NCBI RefSeq assembly: GCF_042885655.1
Contig: NZ_JBHVRO010000007.1
Location: forward strand, 62,001 to 126,000
Length of the DNA stretch: 64,000 bases
Source: Psychrobacillus sp042885655
Lineage (GTDB): Bacteria > Bacillota > Bacilli > Bacillales_A > Planococcaceae
Direction: 5' to 3'
The position numbers and the translations under genes were made by a program. The notes beneath the pieces were generated by a model. The model ran no database searches and was not told the origin of the DNA. It saw nothing but the letters and a program-made list of their open reading frames with translations. Below are positions 1 to 8,383 of this stretch, piece by piece (position 1 is the first letter of the stretch; every line of letters starts with the position of its first letter).

Positions 1-612
1 AATTTAAGTTATATTGATAACATTACGCCGGCTATGCTTGAAACAATTAGAATGGCAGTTTTGGGAACTACTTTTGGTTCTATTATTGCTATCCCAATTG
101 CTTTACTGTGCGCTAGTAACATTGTAAAAGCTACCGTTTGGAATTACCCTGTACGCTTTATCCTAAACTTAATCCGTACAGTACCAGATTTATTGTTGGC
201 AGCTATTTTTGTTGCAATCTTTGGATTAGGTCCACTTCCTGGTATTTTAGCTTTGTCTATATTCTCTATTGGTTTAGTTGCAAAGCTTACGTATGAAGCA
301 ATTGAATCTATTGATCCAGGGCCATTAGAAGCAATGACAGCTGTTGGTGCAAACAAGATACAGTGGATATTCTTCGGTGTTATCCCACAAATTTTAGCGC
401 ATTACACATCATATGTTTTATACACTTTTGAAGTAAATGTTAGGGCAGCTGCTGTTCTAGGACTTGTGGGAGCAGGAGGAATAGGCCTTTATTATGATCG
501 AACACTAGGGTTTCTTGAGTATGATAAAACTTCGACAATTATTATATATACTCTTGTTGTGGTTTTATTTATAGACTATATTAGTATGAAATTACGGGAG
601 AAGTTAATATGA
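1..612 (+). CDS. phnE: Phosphonate-type ABC transporter permease, 5' end cut by window edge
   Basis: Integral-membrane subunit of a PhnCDE-type importer for phosphonate or a related oxyanion. The frame is open from base 1, so the start lies outside the window; about 203 residues are visible. Several hydrophobic spans alternate with short loops, and the cytoplasmic coupling loop of binding-protein-dependent permeases is clear (EAMTAVGANKIQW, about 90 residues before the stop). The stop overlaps the start of a second permease (ATGA), so the two are translationally coupled. The family usually has a binding protein (PhnD) and ATPase (PhnC) upstream; these are presumably to the left. The exact substrate cannot be read from a permease. 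Confidence 0.88.
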   Translation, partial: NLSYIDNITPAMLETIRMAVLGTTFGSIIAIPIALLCASNIVKATVWNYPVRFILNLIRTVPDLLLAAIFVAIFGLGPLPGILALSIFSIGLVAKLTYEAIESIDPGPLEAMTAVGANKIQWIFFGVIPQILAHYTSYVLYTFEVNVRAAAVLGLVGAGGIGLYYDRTLGFLEYDKTSTIIIYTLVVVLFIDYISMKLREKLI

Positions 613-1403
613 CAGAGAAATTAACTAAACCGAAGAAGAAGCATTTTCAAAGATACGTTATCATAGTTTTGTTGATCCTTTTATATGTTTGGGCGTTTTC
701 AGGTATGCCATTGAATGGTTTTAAAGAAACTGCTGGTCAAATTTCAAAATCTATTTTCAATGGAATTTTTCATCCAGATTGGGATTACGTATATCTTCCT
801 GAAGGCGAGGATCTTCTACGAGGTTTATTAGACACGTTGATGATAGCTATTTTAGGAACATTTATTTCTTGTTTTTTATGTGTTCCATTTGCCTTTTGGG
901 CAGCAAGTAATATGAGTAAGGGAAAAGCTACATCTAGCGTAGGTAAGTTTGTTCTTAGCTTCGTGCGTACTTTTCCAGAGATAGTAATGGCTATATTGTT
1001 TATAAAAGCAGTAGGACCTGGTTCTTTTGCAGGGGTATTAGCTTTAGGATTGCACTCAATTGGGATGCTAGGTAAACTATTCTCCGAAGAAATTGAAAAC
1101 CTTGACATGGGACCTTCTGAAGCCTTACTTACGACGGGAGCTAACCGCTTCCAGATTCTATGGTTTGCGGTTTTACCGCAAGTATTACCTGGTTTCTTAT
1201 CATACACACTTTACCGTTTTGAAATTAATGTTCGTTCTGCAGCTATTTTAGGTATTATTGGAGCGGGTGGTATAGGTACACCGTTAATCTTTGCACTCAG
1301 TTCCCGTGATTGGAGCCGAGTGGGTATTATTTTGTTAGGTATCATTGTAATGGTTACTCTAATAGATATTATTTCTGGATATTTCAGAAAGAAGATTATT
1401 TAA
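609..1403 (+). CDS. phnE: Second phosphonate-type ABC transporter permease
   Basis: 264-residue membrane permease that probably forms a heterodimer with the preceding permease. A hydrophobic span near residues 14-33 is followed by an extracytoplasmic stretch and about five more membrane segments. The coupling loop is visible (EALLTTGANRFQILWF), as is the conserved FEINVRSAAILGIIGAGG stretch, closely matching FEVNVRAAAVLGLVGAGG in its neighbour, so the two are paralogues. ATG overlaps the upstream stop by four bases. PhnCDE1E2 arrangements are common in Firmicutes. Last gene of this operon; a GC-rich repeat follows about 35 bp after the stop. Confidence 0.9.
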   Translation: MTEKLTKPKKKHFQRYVIIVLLILLYVWAFSGMPLNGFKETAGQISKSIFNGIFHPDWDYVYLPEGEDLLRGLLDTLMIAILGTFISCFLCVPFAFWAASNMSKGKATSSVGKFVLSFVRTFPEIVMAILFIKAVGPGSFAGVLALGLHSIGMLGKLFSEEIENLDMGPSEALLTTGANRFQILWFAVLPQVLPGFLSYTLYRFEINVRSAAILGIIGAGGIGTPLIFALSSRDWSRVGIILLGIIVMVTLIDIISGYFRKKII

Positions 1404-1436
1404 TAAGTAATCGAATCAATTTCATAATTCAAATCC

Positions 1437-1562
1437 ACCCGTTGATTTCCGTTACAGACGGACACGTTCCGCGGGCGAGGCCGAGCCTCCTCGTCGCTTC
1501 GCTCCTGCTGGGTCTCGACTTTCTCGCTCTTCCCGCTGGAGTCGCCGCCATTAACTCCAATT
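1437..1562 (+). repeat. Family A GC-rich hairpin repeat, copy A1 (divergent)
   Basis: Shares with the other A copies the outer modules GATTTCCGTT, GTTCCGCGGG and CCCGCTGGAGTCGCC but has a different inner stem: GCGAGGCCGAGCC on the left and a GGGTCTCG / CTCGC right arm. The base composition jumps well above the flanking DNA. The open frame across it (1310-1564) is a by-product of the GC-rich palindrome and is not called. It lies just downstream of the permease operon. Confidence 0.75.
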
Positions 1563-1710
1563 AACAAAATCCAGTAAAAACAATATATAACAGTATTTAA
1601 TTTTTACTTGGTTTGAATGTTCGGTATTTTGATCAAAATAGCTATTTATGAAATTGAAACATTCGATATTGTATTTAAAAATGAATATTTGGGATATACG
1701 AAAGATCTCT

Positions 1711-1750
1711 CTTTTAGCACGTAGAGTGCTAAAGGGGGATTTTTTATTTT
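1711..1750 (+). terminator. Possible Rho-independent terminator
   Basis: Arms TTTAGCAC and GTGCTAAA around a five-base GTAGA loop, then GGGGG and a T-rich run. The distance from phnE (over 300 bp) leaves open what transcript it ends; it could belong to an untranslated RNA. Confidence 0.5.
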
Positions 1751-2017
1751 TTGGCTCTGTTAAACGAAAATTCGTTAAAGACGAAAACTTGCTCGCATTT
1801 CACCGACGAACTGCCAAGCTCCAGGCAATACGATGTGGGTCATCTAGGCGCCAGCTCGGGAAGAGTTATTTTTTGCGGGCAAAAAGTCTTCTCAAAATTC
1901 AAACGAATAAGCATCCAATAGATTTATGTTACACTATAAAAGTATGTAATTTGAACTATCAAAAAAAGGAATTTAATTAGGGGTAAGGGCATATAAGTGT
2001 AGCCGACTTATGTTTAA
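1751..2017. other. Gene-free stretch, not recognised
   Basis: Begins GGCTCTGTTAAACG, which resembles the terminal bases of some insertion sequences, followed by a short inverted repeat (CGAA...TTCG) and a moderately GC-rich segment (about 1800-1860, containing GGCGCC). I found no convincing reading frame with a ribosome site and no riboswitch consensus. It ends in AT-rich DNA that probably carries the chemoreceptor promoter. Confidence 0.4.
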
Positions 2018-2035
2018 ATGAAAGGGGTAAGATCA

Positions 2036-3745
2036 TTGAAATTGCAAAATGTCAGCATAGCAAGAAAGTTATTTATTTTAATATTTACTTCTATTATCAT
2101 TTTTTGTTTAATCGGAGGAACTGGTTTTTACTTTATGGATAAGATGAGTAAGAACTCAACTGAAATGTATGATGAATCTGTTCTTCCTATAAAATGGCAA
2201 GCACAAATACGTATAAATAATCGAGCTGTAGACGGTACGGCATTAGAAATGCTACTAACATCTAATAAAAAAATTAAGGATCAATTAAACGAAGATATCG
2301 TTTCGTATATGAATGATAATGAGGAATTAATAAAGAAGCTTGAAAATAGCGGTTTATCAAAACCGGCAATGGAAAAAGTTAGCCAATATAAAATTGAGAA
2401 TGAAAAATACATAGATGAATTAACACAAACAGTGAATTTTGCGATAAGAGGAAATAATACACTAGGTTATGTTAAATATCAGCAAGATGTACAACCATCT
2501 CGTGAAAAACTTAATACAATTATGAGTGACCTAGGAAATTATTTAGAGAATCAAGCGGAAGAATTAAATACAAACTCTATAAAGAGTAGCAATACGAGTA
2601 AAATAATAATCATTGTAATTATTATACTAGCACTAGTTTTAAAAACTGGACTTGGTACTCTAATTGTACGAATGATCGTAAATCCACTAAAAAGTATCCA
2701 AGAACTAATGGTTCAAGCGGAGGAAGGCGATTTAACGGTCGAAGGAAAGTATCGTTCAAAAGATGAGATTGGAGTATTAACCACTTCATTTAACAGTATG
2801 ATGTCTAGATTAAGAGAGCTAATGAGACAGGTAAATGGTACTTCAGAACAAGTGGCGGCATCGTCTGAAGAATTGACAGCTAGTGCTGAAGAATCAACGA
2901 AGGCAAGTGAAGAAGTTGCCTCCACTATACAAGAGGTGGCAGCTGGGGCAGAGCTTCAAGTAAAAAATACAATGGAGAGTACAAAAGTAGTTGAAGAAAT
3001 GGCTATTAGTATTCATCAAATAGCCTCTAATGCAAAAAATATTTCCTCGAATGCGGTCGAAACTTCCCAAAAAGCAATGGATGGGAATAAAGCAATCCAT
3101 TCAACTATTGAACAGATGGGTTCGATAAATGCTACGGTTTCTGAGTTATCACTTATAGTAAAAGGATTAGGAGATCGCTCTCAAGATATAGGTAATATAG
3201 TAGAAGAAATTACAAGTATAGCAACTCAAACAAATCTCTTAGCTTTAAATGCTGCAATTGAGTCTGCAAGAGCAGGAGAATCTGGAAAGGGTTTTGCTGT
3301 TGTAGCAGACGAGGTACGGAAATTAGCCGAGCAATCTGCTAATTCGGCAAATAATATTTCAGAGCTAATAACATTGATACAGCTTGAAACAAAAATTGCG
3401 GTTCAATCAATGGATAAAACAACGAATGAGGTTGCTGGAGGAATAGACATTGTCAATAAAGCTGGGGAATCATTCGAACAAATACGCACTTCTGTAGATG
3501 AGGTGGCAAAGCAATTACAAGATGTATCTAATAGTGCTCAACAGTTATCAATCGGTTCAGATCAAGTGCTTCAAACGGAGAAACTATTAGCTGAAATAGC
3601 AGATGAAGCTGCGTCAGGAACACAAAATGTAGCAGCATCTATTGAAGAACAACTGGCATCTATGCAGGAAATTTCTGCATCAGCCGAATCGTTAGCTAAT
3701 ATGGCTAGCAGTTTACAAGAACAGATAAGTAGATTTAAAGTATAA
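2036..3745 (+). CDS. Methyl-accepting chemotaxis protein
   Basis: Transmembrane chemoreceptor feeding CheA/CheW. A first membrane span near residues 8-30 is followed by an extracellular mostly helical region (four-helix-bundle type), a second span around 185-210, a HAMP linker (VNPLKSIQELM) and a long cytoplasmic signalling coiled coil. The receptor hairpin tip is unmistakable (EITSIATQTNLLALNAAIE followed by GKGFAVVADEVRKLAEQS). I prefer the TTG start at 2036: the ribosome site AAAGGGGTAAG lies about 7 bases upstream, whereas an ATG at 2018 would put that site inside the coding region. Monocistronic, with a strong terminator after it. Ligand unknown. Confidence 0.93.
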   Translation: MKLQNVSIARKLFILIFTSIIIFCLIGGTGFYFMDKMSKNSTEMYDESVLPIKWQAQIRINNRAVDGTALEMLLTSNKKIKDQLNEDIVSYMNDNEELIKKLENSGLSKPAMEKVSQYKIENEKYIDELTQTVNFAIRGNNTLGYVKYQQDVQPSREKLNTIMSDLGNYLENQAEELNTNSIKSSNTSKIIIIVIIILALVLKTGLGTLIVRMIVNPLKSIQELMVQAEEGDLTVEGKYRSKDEIGVLTTSFNSMMSRLRELMRQVNGTSEQVAASSEELTASAEESTKASEEVASTIQEVAAGAELQVKNTMESTKVVEEMAISIHQIASNAKNISSNAVETSQKAMDGNKAIHSTIEQMGSINATVSELSLIVKGLGDRSQDIGNIVEEITSIATQTNLLALNAAIESARAGESGKGFAVVADEVRKLAEQSANSANNISELITLIQLETKIAVQSMDKTTNEVAGGIDIVNKAGESFEQIRTSVDEVAKQLQDVSNSAQQLSIGSDQVLQTEKLLAEIADEAASGTQNVAASIEEQLASMQEISASAESLANMASSLQEQISRFKV

Positions 3746-3788
3746 ACAGTGAAATATATGCAAGTTATTATTATATTTGGTTTTTTTG

Positions 3789-3824
3789 GCGATTTCATCA
3801 CGTGTGAAATCGTCTTTTTTTAAT
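3789..3824 (+). terminator. Rho-independent terminator of the chemoreceptor gene
   Basis: Perfect stem CGATTTCA / TGTGAAATCG with a short loop, then seven T residues. About 45 bp after the stop codon. Confidence 0.9.
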
Positions 3825-3825
3825 A

Positions 3826-4042
3826 GATAAGAAAGCATATGGATTATTGTCCTGCGAAACCAGTGTTCATCGTACTTTAAAGAATTAAATAATACCGTGG
3901 ATTTCCGTTTTAGGTGGACGCGTTCCGCGGGGGGAGCGATGAGCCATCACCGCCGATACGCGTTCGTTGTGATGGCTCATCTGTCTCCCGACTGGAGTCA
4001 CCACCTTTCACTACAATCCAGTAAGTGAGTAGTACCTAACAT
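3826..4042 (+). repeat. Family A hairpin repeat, copy A2, with full flanks
   Basis: AT-rich left flank (GATAAGAAAGCATATGGAT, then GAAACCAGTGTTCAT) leads into a GC-rich core with GGTGGACGCGTTCCGCGG, a long inner stem GCGATGAGCCATCAC / GTGATGGCTCATC, then GGAGTCACCACC and the right flank CACTACAATCC. The same flanks recur in the copies at 29.5, 33.1 and 41.7 kb, so the repeat unit is larger than the hairpin. Confidence 0.88.
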
Positions 4043-4054
4043 GAAGCATTAGCA

Positions 4055-4370
4055 TAGTTAAATTGAGAAATGGTTGCTTTCTTCAAGGATTTTGTTGCTT
4101 TCAGTGTAGAATCTCTTCGTCCACTTTTAAAAGAGTAGGAAAGCATTTTTTCTCTAATTATCCAAACCAAACGCATCATGTCCTCACAAATTCCAAGAGG
4201 GCGACGGACAAACATCCGCTACAAGATTACAGAAAAAAATTGGCTCTTGAAGTGACGCAGTCACTTCAAGAGCCAAATTACTACGGTAATAGTGTAGCTA
4301 ATGTTTCTTCCAAAGCACTCTAGAATTAGTGAAGATCAGATGCACTTAAATGGCGCTTGCATTTTTCTTA
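4055..4370 (+). repeat. Family B structured repeat, copy B1
   Basis: Contains the B core: CCAAGAGGGCGACGGACAAA, a central hairpin with arms TGGCTCTTGAAGTGA / TCACTTCAAGAGCCA around a CGCAG loop (4241-4275), the complementary outer arm GTGTAGCTAATGTTTC, and the end GGCGCTTGCATTTTTCTTA. The central arms differ from those of all other copies but pair perfectly. The left hairpin is degraded here. The open frame 4063-4323 across it is not a gene. Confidence 0.85.
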
Positions 4371-4643
4371 TGAATGAAGATAACACAATAACTCTTGTTA
4401 CTTTTAATCGAATAGACGTTAGAAGAATAAATATTGGGGGATGATGTTTTGAGGGAATTAGTAGTGTAAAACCAATCATGTGATCAGCATACTATAAACA
4501 CAACCTCGAGAAAGAAGCGTGAAAACAGTGTGAAAACGAATTATGTGCCTGAGATTAAAGCAACATGGAAGTAAGTAAATAGAATGAATGGTAAGCTGAT
4601 CGATTGGTTAGTAACTGAAAAGAGAGAACAAAATGTTTATATA
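4371..4643. other. Gene-free stretch between repeat B1 and the symporter
   Basis: AT-rich, with scattered stops in all frames. A few short phrases look codon-like (around 4515-4580), which might be a decayed gene end, but no start, ribosome site or recognisable domain can be supported. Confidence 0.35.
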
Positions 4644-6044
4644 TTATGCAATATAGTCATCCTTAGGAATGTCGTTAGGGAGACTTTTACTATAATATTT
4701 TCCTTTTGTAGATACTGCTATAATCACAGTGAGTATAGCTGCTAGAATTGCTGCGAAGAATGCAGCGGTACTTTGTAAAAATGATCCCATATAACCTAAT
4801 GCAGCTATCGTACCTAAACAGCTTGAAATAAGTAAAGATATAACTCCAACGGGATTCCATTTATATAAATATTCTTGTCGGGACTCATAATAGCCAGGCC
4901 CGATTTTTAATAGTTTTTTTACAATCATAGCATCACTAACTATTATAGCTGCCCAAGCAAGTAAAAAGACTCCTTGGAATGTCATAGCTGTATCTAAATG
5001 ATCAACGATACCACCGAGCATTAAAGCCATCGCACATACTCCTGTGACAACAACCCAAAATCGTCTGCCTGGTGTAAATTTGAAGATGTTCTCGAAGAAA
5101 TTAGAAAGTGATAAGGAACTGCTATATATATTTGTAACATTTATTCTTAGTTGGGTTAGCATAGTGAATAACGCGCCACCAATACCGAGGAGCAGCACGA
5201 TGTAAACACCTGGATTTGGTTCTCCCAAACGAACACCAAACCATATGCCAAGACCACCCATAACCCCAAAACAGAAGATTTGTGGGATAAATCCTATAGC
5301 CACCGATCCTATTTTAATATCTTTAGGTTTAAGGAATCGGGCATAATCTGATGAAAGAAGGGCTGTGAGTCCCATTATTCCATGCTGCATTCCTATACAA
5401 AGTAGTAAAGCTTGTCCTCCTATTTGAACTCCTTCAGGCATATACGTCCAAAAAGCTCCTTCATAAACGGAGGGAGTGTGGAATGATATTATTATAGTGA
5501 TCGTTAAAAAAATAGCTAAAATTGGTAAAGACCACTTTTGTAGTTTATCGAGTTGTTTAATTCCAAACCAATTCAATGGAATAACAATTGATCCGAAGAA
5601 GATGATTAGTGCCCATTTTGGTAGGGCGGGGAAGAAGGTGTGAACTGCAGAAACTAAAATCAGGCCTTCAAATGCACAATACATGATGAAGTTTGTTGCA
5701 TAAATGAAAGAGGTTAACGATGCGCCTATGTAACCGAAACCTCCACCTCTAGAAAATAGATTGACGTTCATACCGGATTTTGCTGAAATATAAGCAATGA
5801 AAGTTCCAAGTATACCCGCAACGATTATCGCATATATGGAGGATATGATGGCATTTATGGCTCCAAATTGAAGTGCCATAACGCTTCCCATTTGAAAATA
5901 AAAAATTGCCGTTGCGATACCAAAAGTGATATTGGTAATACTAAACCAACCCATCTTCCTTTGTTCTCGTGGCACTCTATCTAATGAATAATCATCTTTC
6001 ATTTCTTCTGACACTTTGTGATCTGCGACTTGGACAGATCCCAT
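4644..6044 (-). CDS. NCS1-family nucleobase:cation symporter (cytosine/purine permease type)
   Basis: 466 residues with about 12 hydrophobic membrane spans after a 30-residue charged cytoplasmic N-terminus. The first span region (WFSITNITFGIATAIFYFQMG), the SRGGGFGYIG loop and the GIVDHL / FLLAWAAIIVSD region near the end fit the CodB/NCS1 family, which imports cytosine, other purine or pyrimidine bases, or hydantoin with a cation. No catabolic partner is adjacent, so the substrate cannot be assigned. The ATG is preceded by an AAAGGAG site in AT-rich DNA. Confidence 0.87.
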   Translation of the reverse strand: MGSVQVADHKVSEEMKDDYSLDRVPREQRKMGWFSITNITFGIATAIFYFQMGSVMALQFGAINAIISSIYAIIVAGILGTFIAYISAKSGMNVNLFSRGGGFGYIGASLTSFIYATNFIMYCAFEGLILVSAVHTFFPALPKWALIIFFGSIVIPLNWFGIKQLDKLQKWSLPILAIFLTITIIISFHTPSVYEGAFWTYMPEGVQIGGQALLLCIGMQHGIMGLTALLSSDYARFLKPKDIKIGSVAIGFIPQIFCFGVMGGLGIWFGVRLGEPNPGVYIVLLLGIGGALFTMLTQLRINVTNIYSSSLSLSNFFENIFKFTPGRRFWVVVTGVCAMALMLGGIVDHLDTAMTFQGVFLLAWAAIIVSDAMIVKKLLKIGPGYYESRQEYLYKWNPVGVISLLISSCLGTIAALGYMGSFLQSTAAFFAAILAAILTVIIAVSTKGKYYSKSLPNDIPKDDYIA

Positions 6045-6313
6045 AATATCAACTCCTTTTTTTGTATGATAACATGAAAAACCTCACTTCCATTTATTGT
6101 GTATAAATTCGTTTATCACTTCATTCGTTTTCTATTGTATCAGTAATACCAAGGGTTTATCAAACTTAGTGATTCCTGACCTGATGATTACTGGCTATTA
6201 AATTTACTCATCCAATAGTGATTTGGGACTTTAAAAAATAGAATAAGAGGGATTGTAGCTATTCTTAGTACATATTTCTCAATGCAGAAATATTGTTTTC
6301 TCTTATAGACTAA

Positions 6314-6342
6314 TTGACAGATAGAGTTTGTTATTGTAGACT
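6314..6342 (+). promoter_or_regulatory. Sigma-A-type promoter for the lysine-riboswitch transcript
   Basis: TTGACA at 6314-6319, a 17-base spacer and TAGACT at 6337-6342. Predicted start is a few bases further, just before the riboswitch. Confidence 0.75.
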
Positions 6343-6359
6343 ATGGACAATAATTAAAT

Positions 6360-6600
6360 ACAACCTCACTTAATTTGTGGGGTAGAGGCGCGATATTTAA
6401 CAGTCCTTAGTGGAGTTTGAGAAGCCATGATTCTAGGGAGAAGGAAATGTCGCCGAAGTTTGTAATAAATCTCTGTATTACTTGCTGGGTCTGTAGTGAA
6501 TAACTGCAGGACTGTCCATTATAATCATCCCGGTTTATAATGGTGTGCTATCTCATTTGGGAAAAGTAGAGGATTTAGGGCAACTATGCATATTGCGACC
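6360..6600 (+). promoter_or_regulatory. Lysine riboswitch (L box)
   Basis: Conserved L-box segments occur in the right order: GGTAGAGGCGCG (about 6380), AGGGAGAAGG then GTCGCCGAAG (about 6435-6460), TGCTGGGTCTG (about 6482) and GCAGGACTGTCC (about 6506). The segment ends in a terminator, so lysine should cause premature termination. It lies upstream of an amino-acid ABC transporter and thereby points to lysine as the substrate. Called by eye from consensus pieces; edges are approximate. Confidence 0.88.
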
Positions 6601-6625
6601 TGAGTTCATCTCAGGTCTTTTTTTG
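6597..6625 (+). terminator. Riboswitch-controlled terminator
   Basis: GACCTGAG / CTCAGGTC stem with a TTCAT loop and seven T residues, about 60 bp before the first gene of the transporter. Position and shape fit the expression platform of the L box. Confidence 0.88.
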
Positions 6626-6685
6626 TATAGATTGTCCTTTTTTCATATCCAAACACATAAACTAAATTTAAAAAGGGGAGAAACA

Positions 6686-7540
6686 ATGATGAAAAAGAAG
6701 TTATCAATATTTATTGGGCTATTCCTTACGACAATGTTGTTATTGGCAGGGTGTGGAACAAGCTCAAAGAGTAATGGTTCAGGTTCTTCTAATGGTACAA
6801 AAGAAAAAGATACATTTACGATAGGATTAGAGGCTGGATATCCACCTTTCAACTGGACACAAATGGATGATTCTAACGGCGGAGTTAAGCTAGACGGCAA
6901 TGCAGAATACGCAGGTGGATACGATGTAGAGATTGCTAAAAAGATTGCCGATGGATTAGGAAAAAAATTAGTAATTGTAAAGACAGAGTGGGATGGTCTT
7001 GTTCCAGCTTTAACTTCTGGAAAAATTGATGCGATTATGGCTGGGATGTCACCTACAAAAGAACGTAAAAAAACAATTGATTTCTCAAATAACTACTATA
7101 CATCTAATTTTGTTATGGTAGTAAAAAAAGGCGGTCCTTACGAAGGAGCAACATCTATACAAGATTTTAAAGGTGCTAAAGTAACTGGCCAGTTAAATAC
7201 ATCACATTATGGTGTAATTGATCAAATTAATGGAGTCAAAAAACAAACAGCTATGGATAATTTCCCAGCAATGAGAGTGGCATTAGAATCAGGAAAAATT
7301 GATGGTTATGTATCAGAGCGACCAGAAGGAATTAGTGCTTCTTCAGCTAATGAAAACTTTGCGATGATAGAATTTACAGATGGATTTAAAGCACCGGAAG
7401 AAGAAACAGCGGTTGCGGTTGGTCTCAGAAAAGATAGTGATTTAACAGATAAAATCAATGAAATATTAGCAAAAATATCAGATCAAGACCGACAAGAAAT
7501 TATGGATAATGCAATAAAAAATCAACCAGCTGCAGAATAA
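6686..7540 (+). CDS. Lipoprotein amino-acid-binding protein of ABC importer, probably lysine
   Basis: Extracytoplasmic receptor of a polar-amino-acid importer. The N-terminus is a lipoprotein signal: MMKKK, a hydrophobic stretch, then LLLAGC with the lipidated cysteine near residue 23, followed by a Ser/Gly/Asn-rich linker. The rest is a type-3 periplasmic-binding fold (FTIGLEAGYPPFNW near the start; DAIMAGMSPTKERKK; DGYVSERPEG). The start at 6686 has the site AAAAGGGGAG in front; an in-frame upstream extension to 6545 runs through the riboswitch terminator and is rejected. Lysine specificity is inferred from the riboswitch, not from ligand residues. Confidence 0.92.
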   Translation: MMKKKLSIFIGLFLTTMLLLAGCGTSSKSNGSGSSNGTKEKDTFTIGLEAGYPPFNWTQMDDSNGGVKLDGNAEYAGGYDVEIAKKIADGLGKKLVIVKTEWDGLVPALTSGKIDAIMAGMSPTKERKKTIDFSNNYYTSNFVMVVKKGGPYEGATSIQDFKGAKVTGQLNTSHYGVIDQINGVKKQTAMDNFPAMRVALESGKIDGYVSERPEGISASSANENFAMIEFTDGFKAPEEETAVAVGLRKDSDLTDKINEILAKISDQDRQEIMDNAIKNQPAAE

Positions 7541-7549
7541 TGATGAGGA

Positions 7550-7582
7550 TAACCGGCTGCAACTTCTAAGCAGTCGGTTTTC
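7550..7582 (+). terminator. Hairpin between binding protein and permease
   Basis: ACCGGCTGC / GCAGTCGGT stem (one G-U pair) followed by TTTT. Likely a partial terminator or 3' stabiliser giving more binding protein than permease, as in many ABC operons. Confidence 0.65.
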
Positions 7583-7602
7583 ATGTTTAAAGGAGGAATA
7601 TG

Positions 7603-8361
7603 ATGAGTTTCGAGTGGGTAGTTTCAATTGTTACCAATAACTGGCCGATGTTCCTTCGAGGAGCAGGATATACTCTATTAATATCTATCATTGGTACTAT
7701 AATAGGAGCAGTTATCGGCTTATTGGCTGGTGTAGTACGTACAATTCCTTTGCCTGAAAGAACAGCCAAAAAAATTATATTAAAAATAGTGAATATTATT
7801 CTATCTATATATATAGAGTTTTTCCGTGGAACACCAATGATTGTGCAAGCGATGGTCATTTACTATGGATCTATGCTAGCATTTAATATTGATATGAACC
7901 CTATTATGGCAGCGGTATTTATTGTATCTATTAATACAGGGGCATATATGGCTGAAATCGTTCGTGGCGGCGTGATATCTATTGAAAAGGGTCAATTTGA
8001 AGCAGCGCAAGCAATTGGTATGAATCATATACAAACGATGCTTCACGTTGTATTACCACAAGTGATTCGCAATATCTTACCTGCGACTGGAAATCAATTT
8101 ATTATTAATATTAAAGATACGTCCGTTCTAAATGTAATTAGTGTATCGGAGTTATTCTTCCAAACGAAATCAATTGCGGGAAATAACTTCCGTTACTTTG
8201 AATCCTTTTTTGTAGCTTGTATTTTGTATTTCGTCATGACGTATACAGTTACACTAATCCTACGTTATTTTGAAAGAAGGCTAGATGGTCCTGCGAATTA
8301 CAGCATGATTGGACAGCCGGCACAAGTCACACAACCAATAAATAATGCAGGAAATCAGTAA
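7603..8361 (+). CDS. Amino-acid ABC transporter permease, probably lysine
   Basis: HisM/GlnP-type permease of about 252 residues with roughly five to six membrane spans. The coupling loop EAAQAIGMNHIQTMLHVV is followed by LPQVIRNILPATGNQF, typical of polar-amino-acid permeases, and the stretch IKDTSVLNVI is conserved in the family. Two adjacent ATGs exist (7600 and 7603); the second gives better spacing (6 bases) to AGGAGG at 7591. One permease gene implies a homodimer. Part of the lysine-riboswitch operon. Confidence 0.92.
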   Translation: MSFEWVVSIVTNNWPMFLRGAGYTLLISIIGTIIGAVIGLLAGVVRTIPLPERTAKKIILKIVNIILSIYIEFFRGTPMIVQAMVIYYGSMLAFNIDMNPIMAAVFIVSINTGAYMAEIVRGGVISIEKGQFEAAQAIGMNHIQTMLHVVLPQVIRNILPATGNQFIINIKDTSVLNVISVSELFFQTKSIAGNNFRYFESFFVACILYFVMTYTVTLILRYFERRLDGPANYSMIGQPAQVTQPINNAGNQ

Positions 8362-8383
8362 ACAAAGGAGTTTTTATTATATT

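Noticed and set aside
1310..1564. 84-residue ORF
   Set aside because: Overlaps the end of phnE out of frame and then runs through the GC-rich repeat; no ribosome site.
1751..1870. c-di-GMP riboswitch before the chemoreceptor gene
   Set aside because: Position was tempting, but the conserved GEMM segments and tetraloop receptor are not found.
1648..1980. 110-residue ORF
   Set aside because: Crosses a terminator-like hairpin, has no ribosome site and no protein-like domain.
4063..4323. 86-residue ORF
   Set aside because: Lies entirely in repeat B1; the homologous frame is not open in the other B copies.
4371..4643. Decayed gene upstream of the symporter stop
   Set aside because: A few codon-like phrases exist, but frames are short and no family could be recognised.
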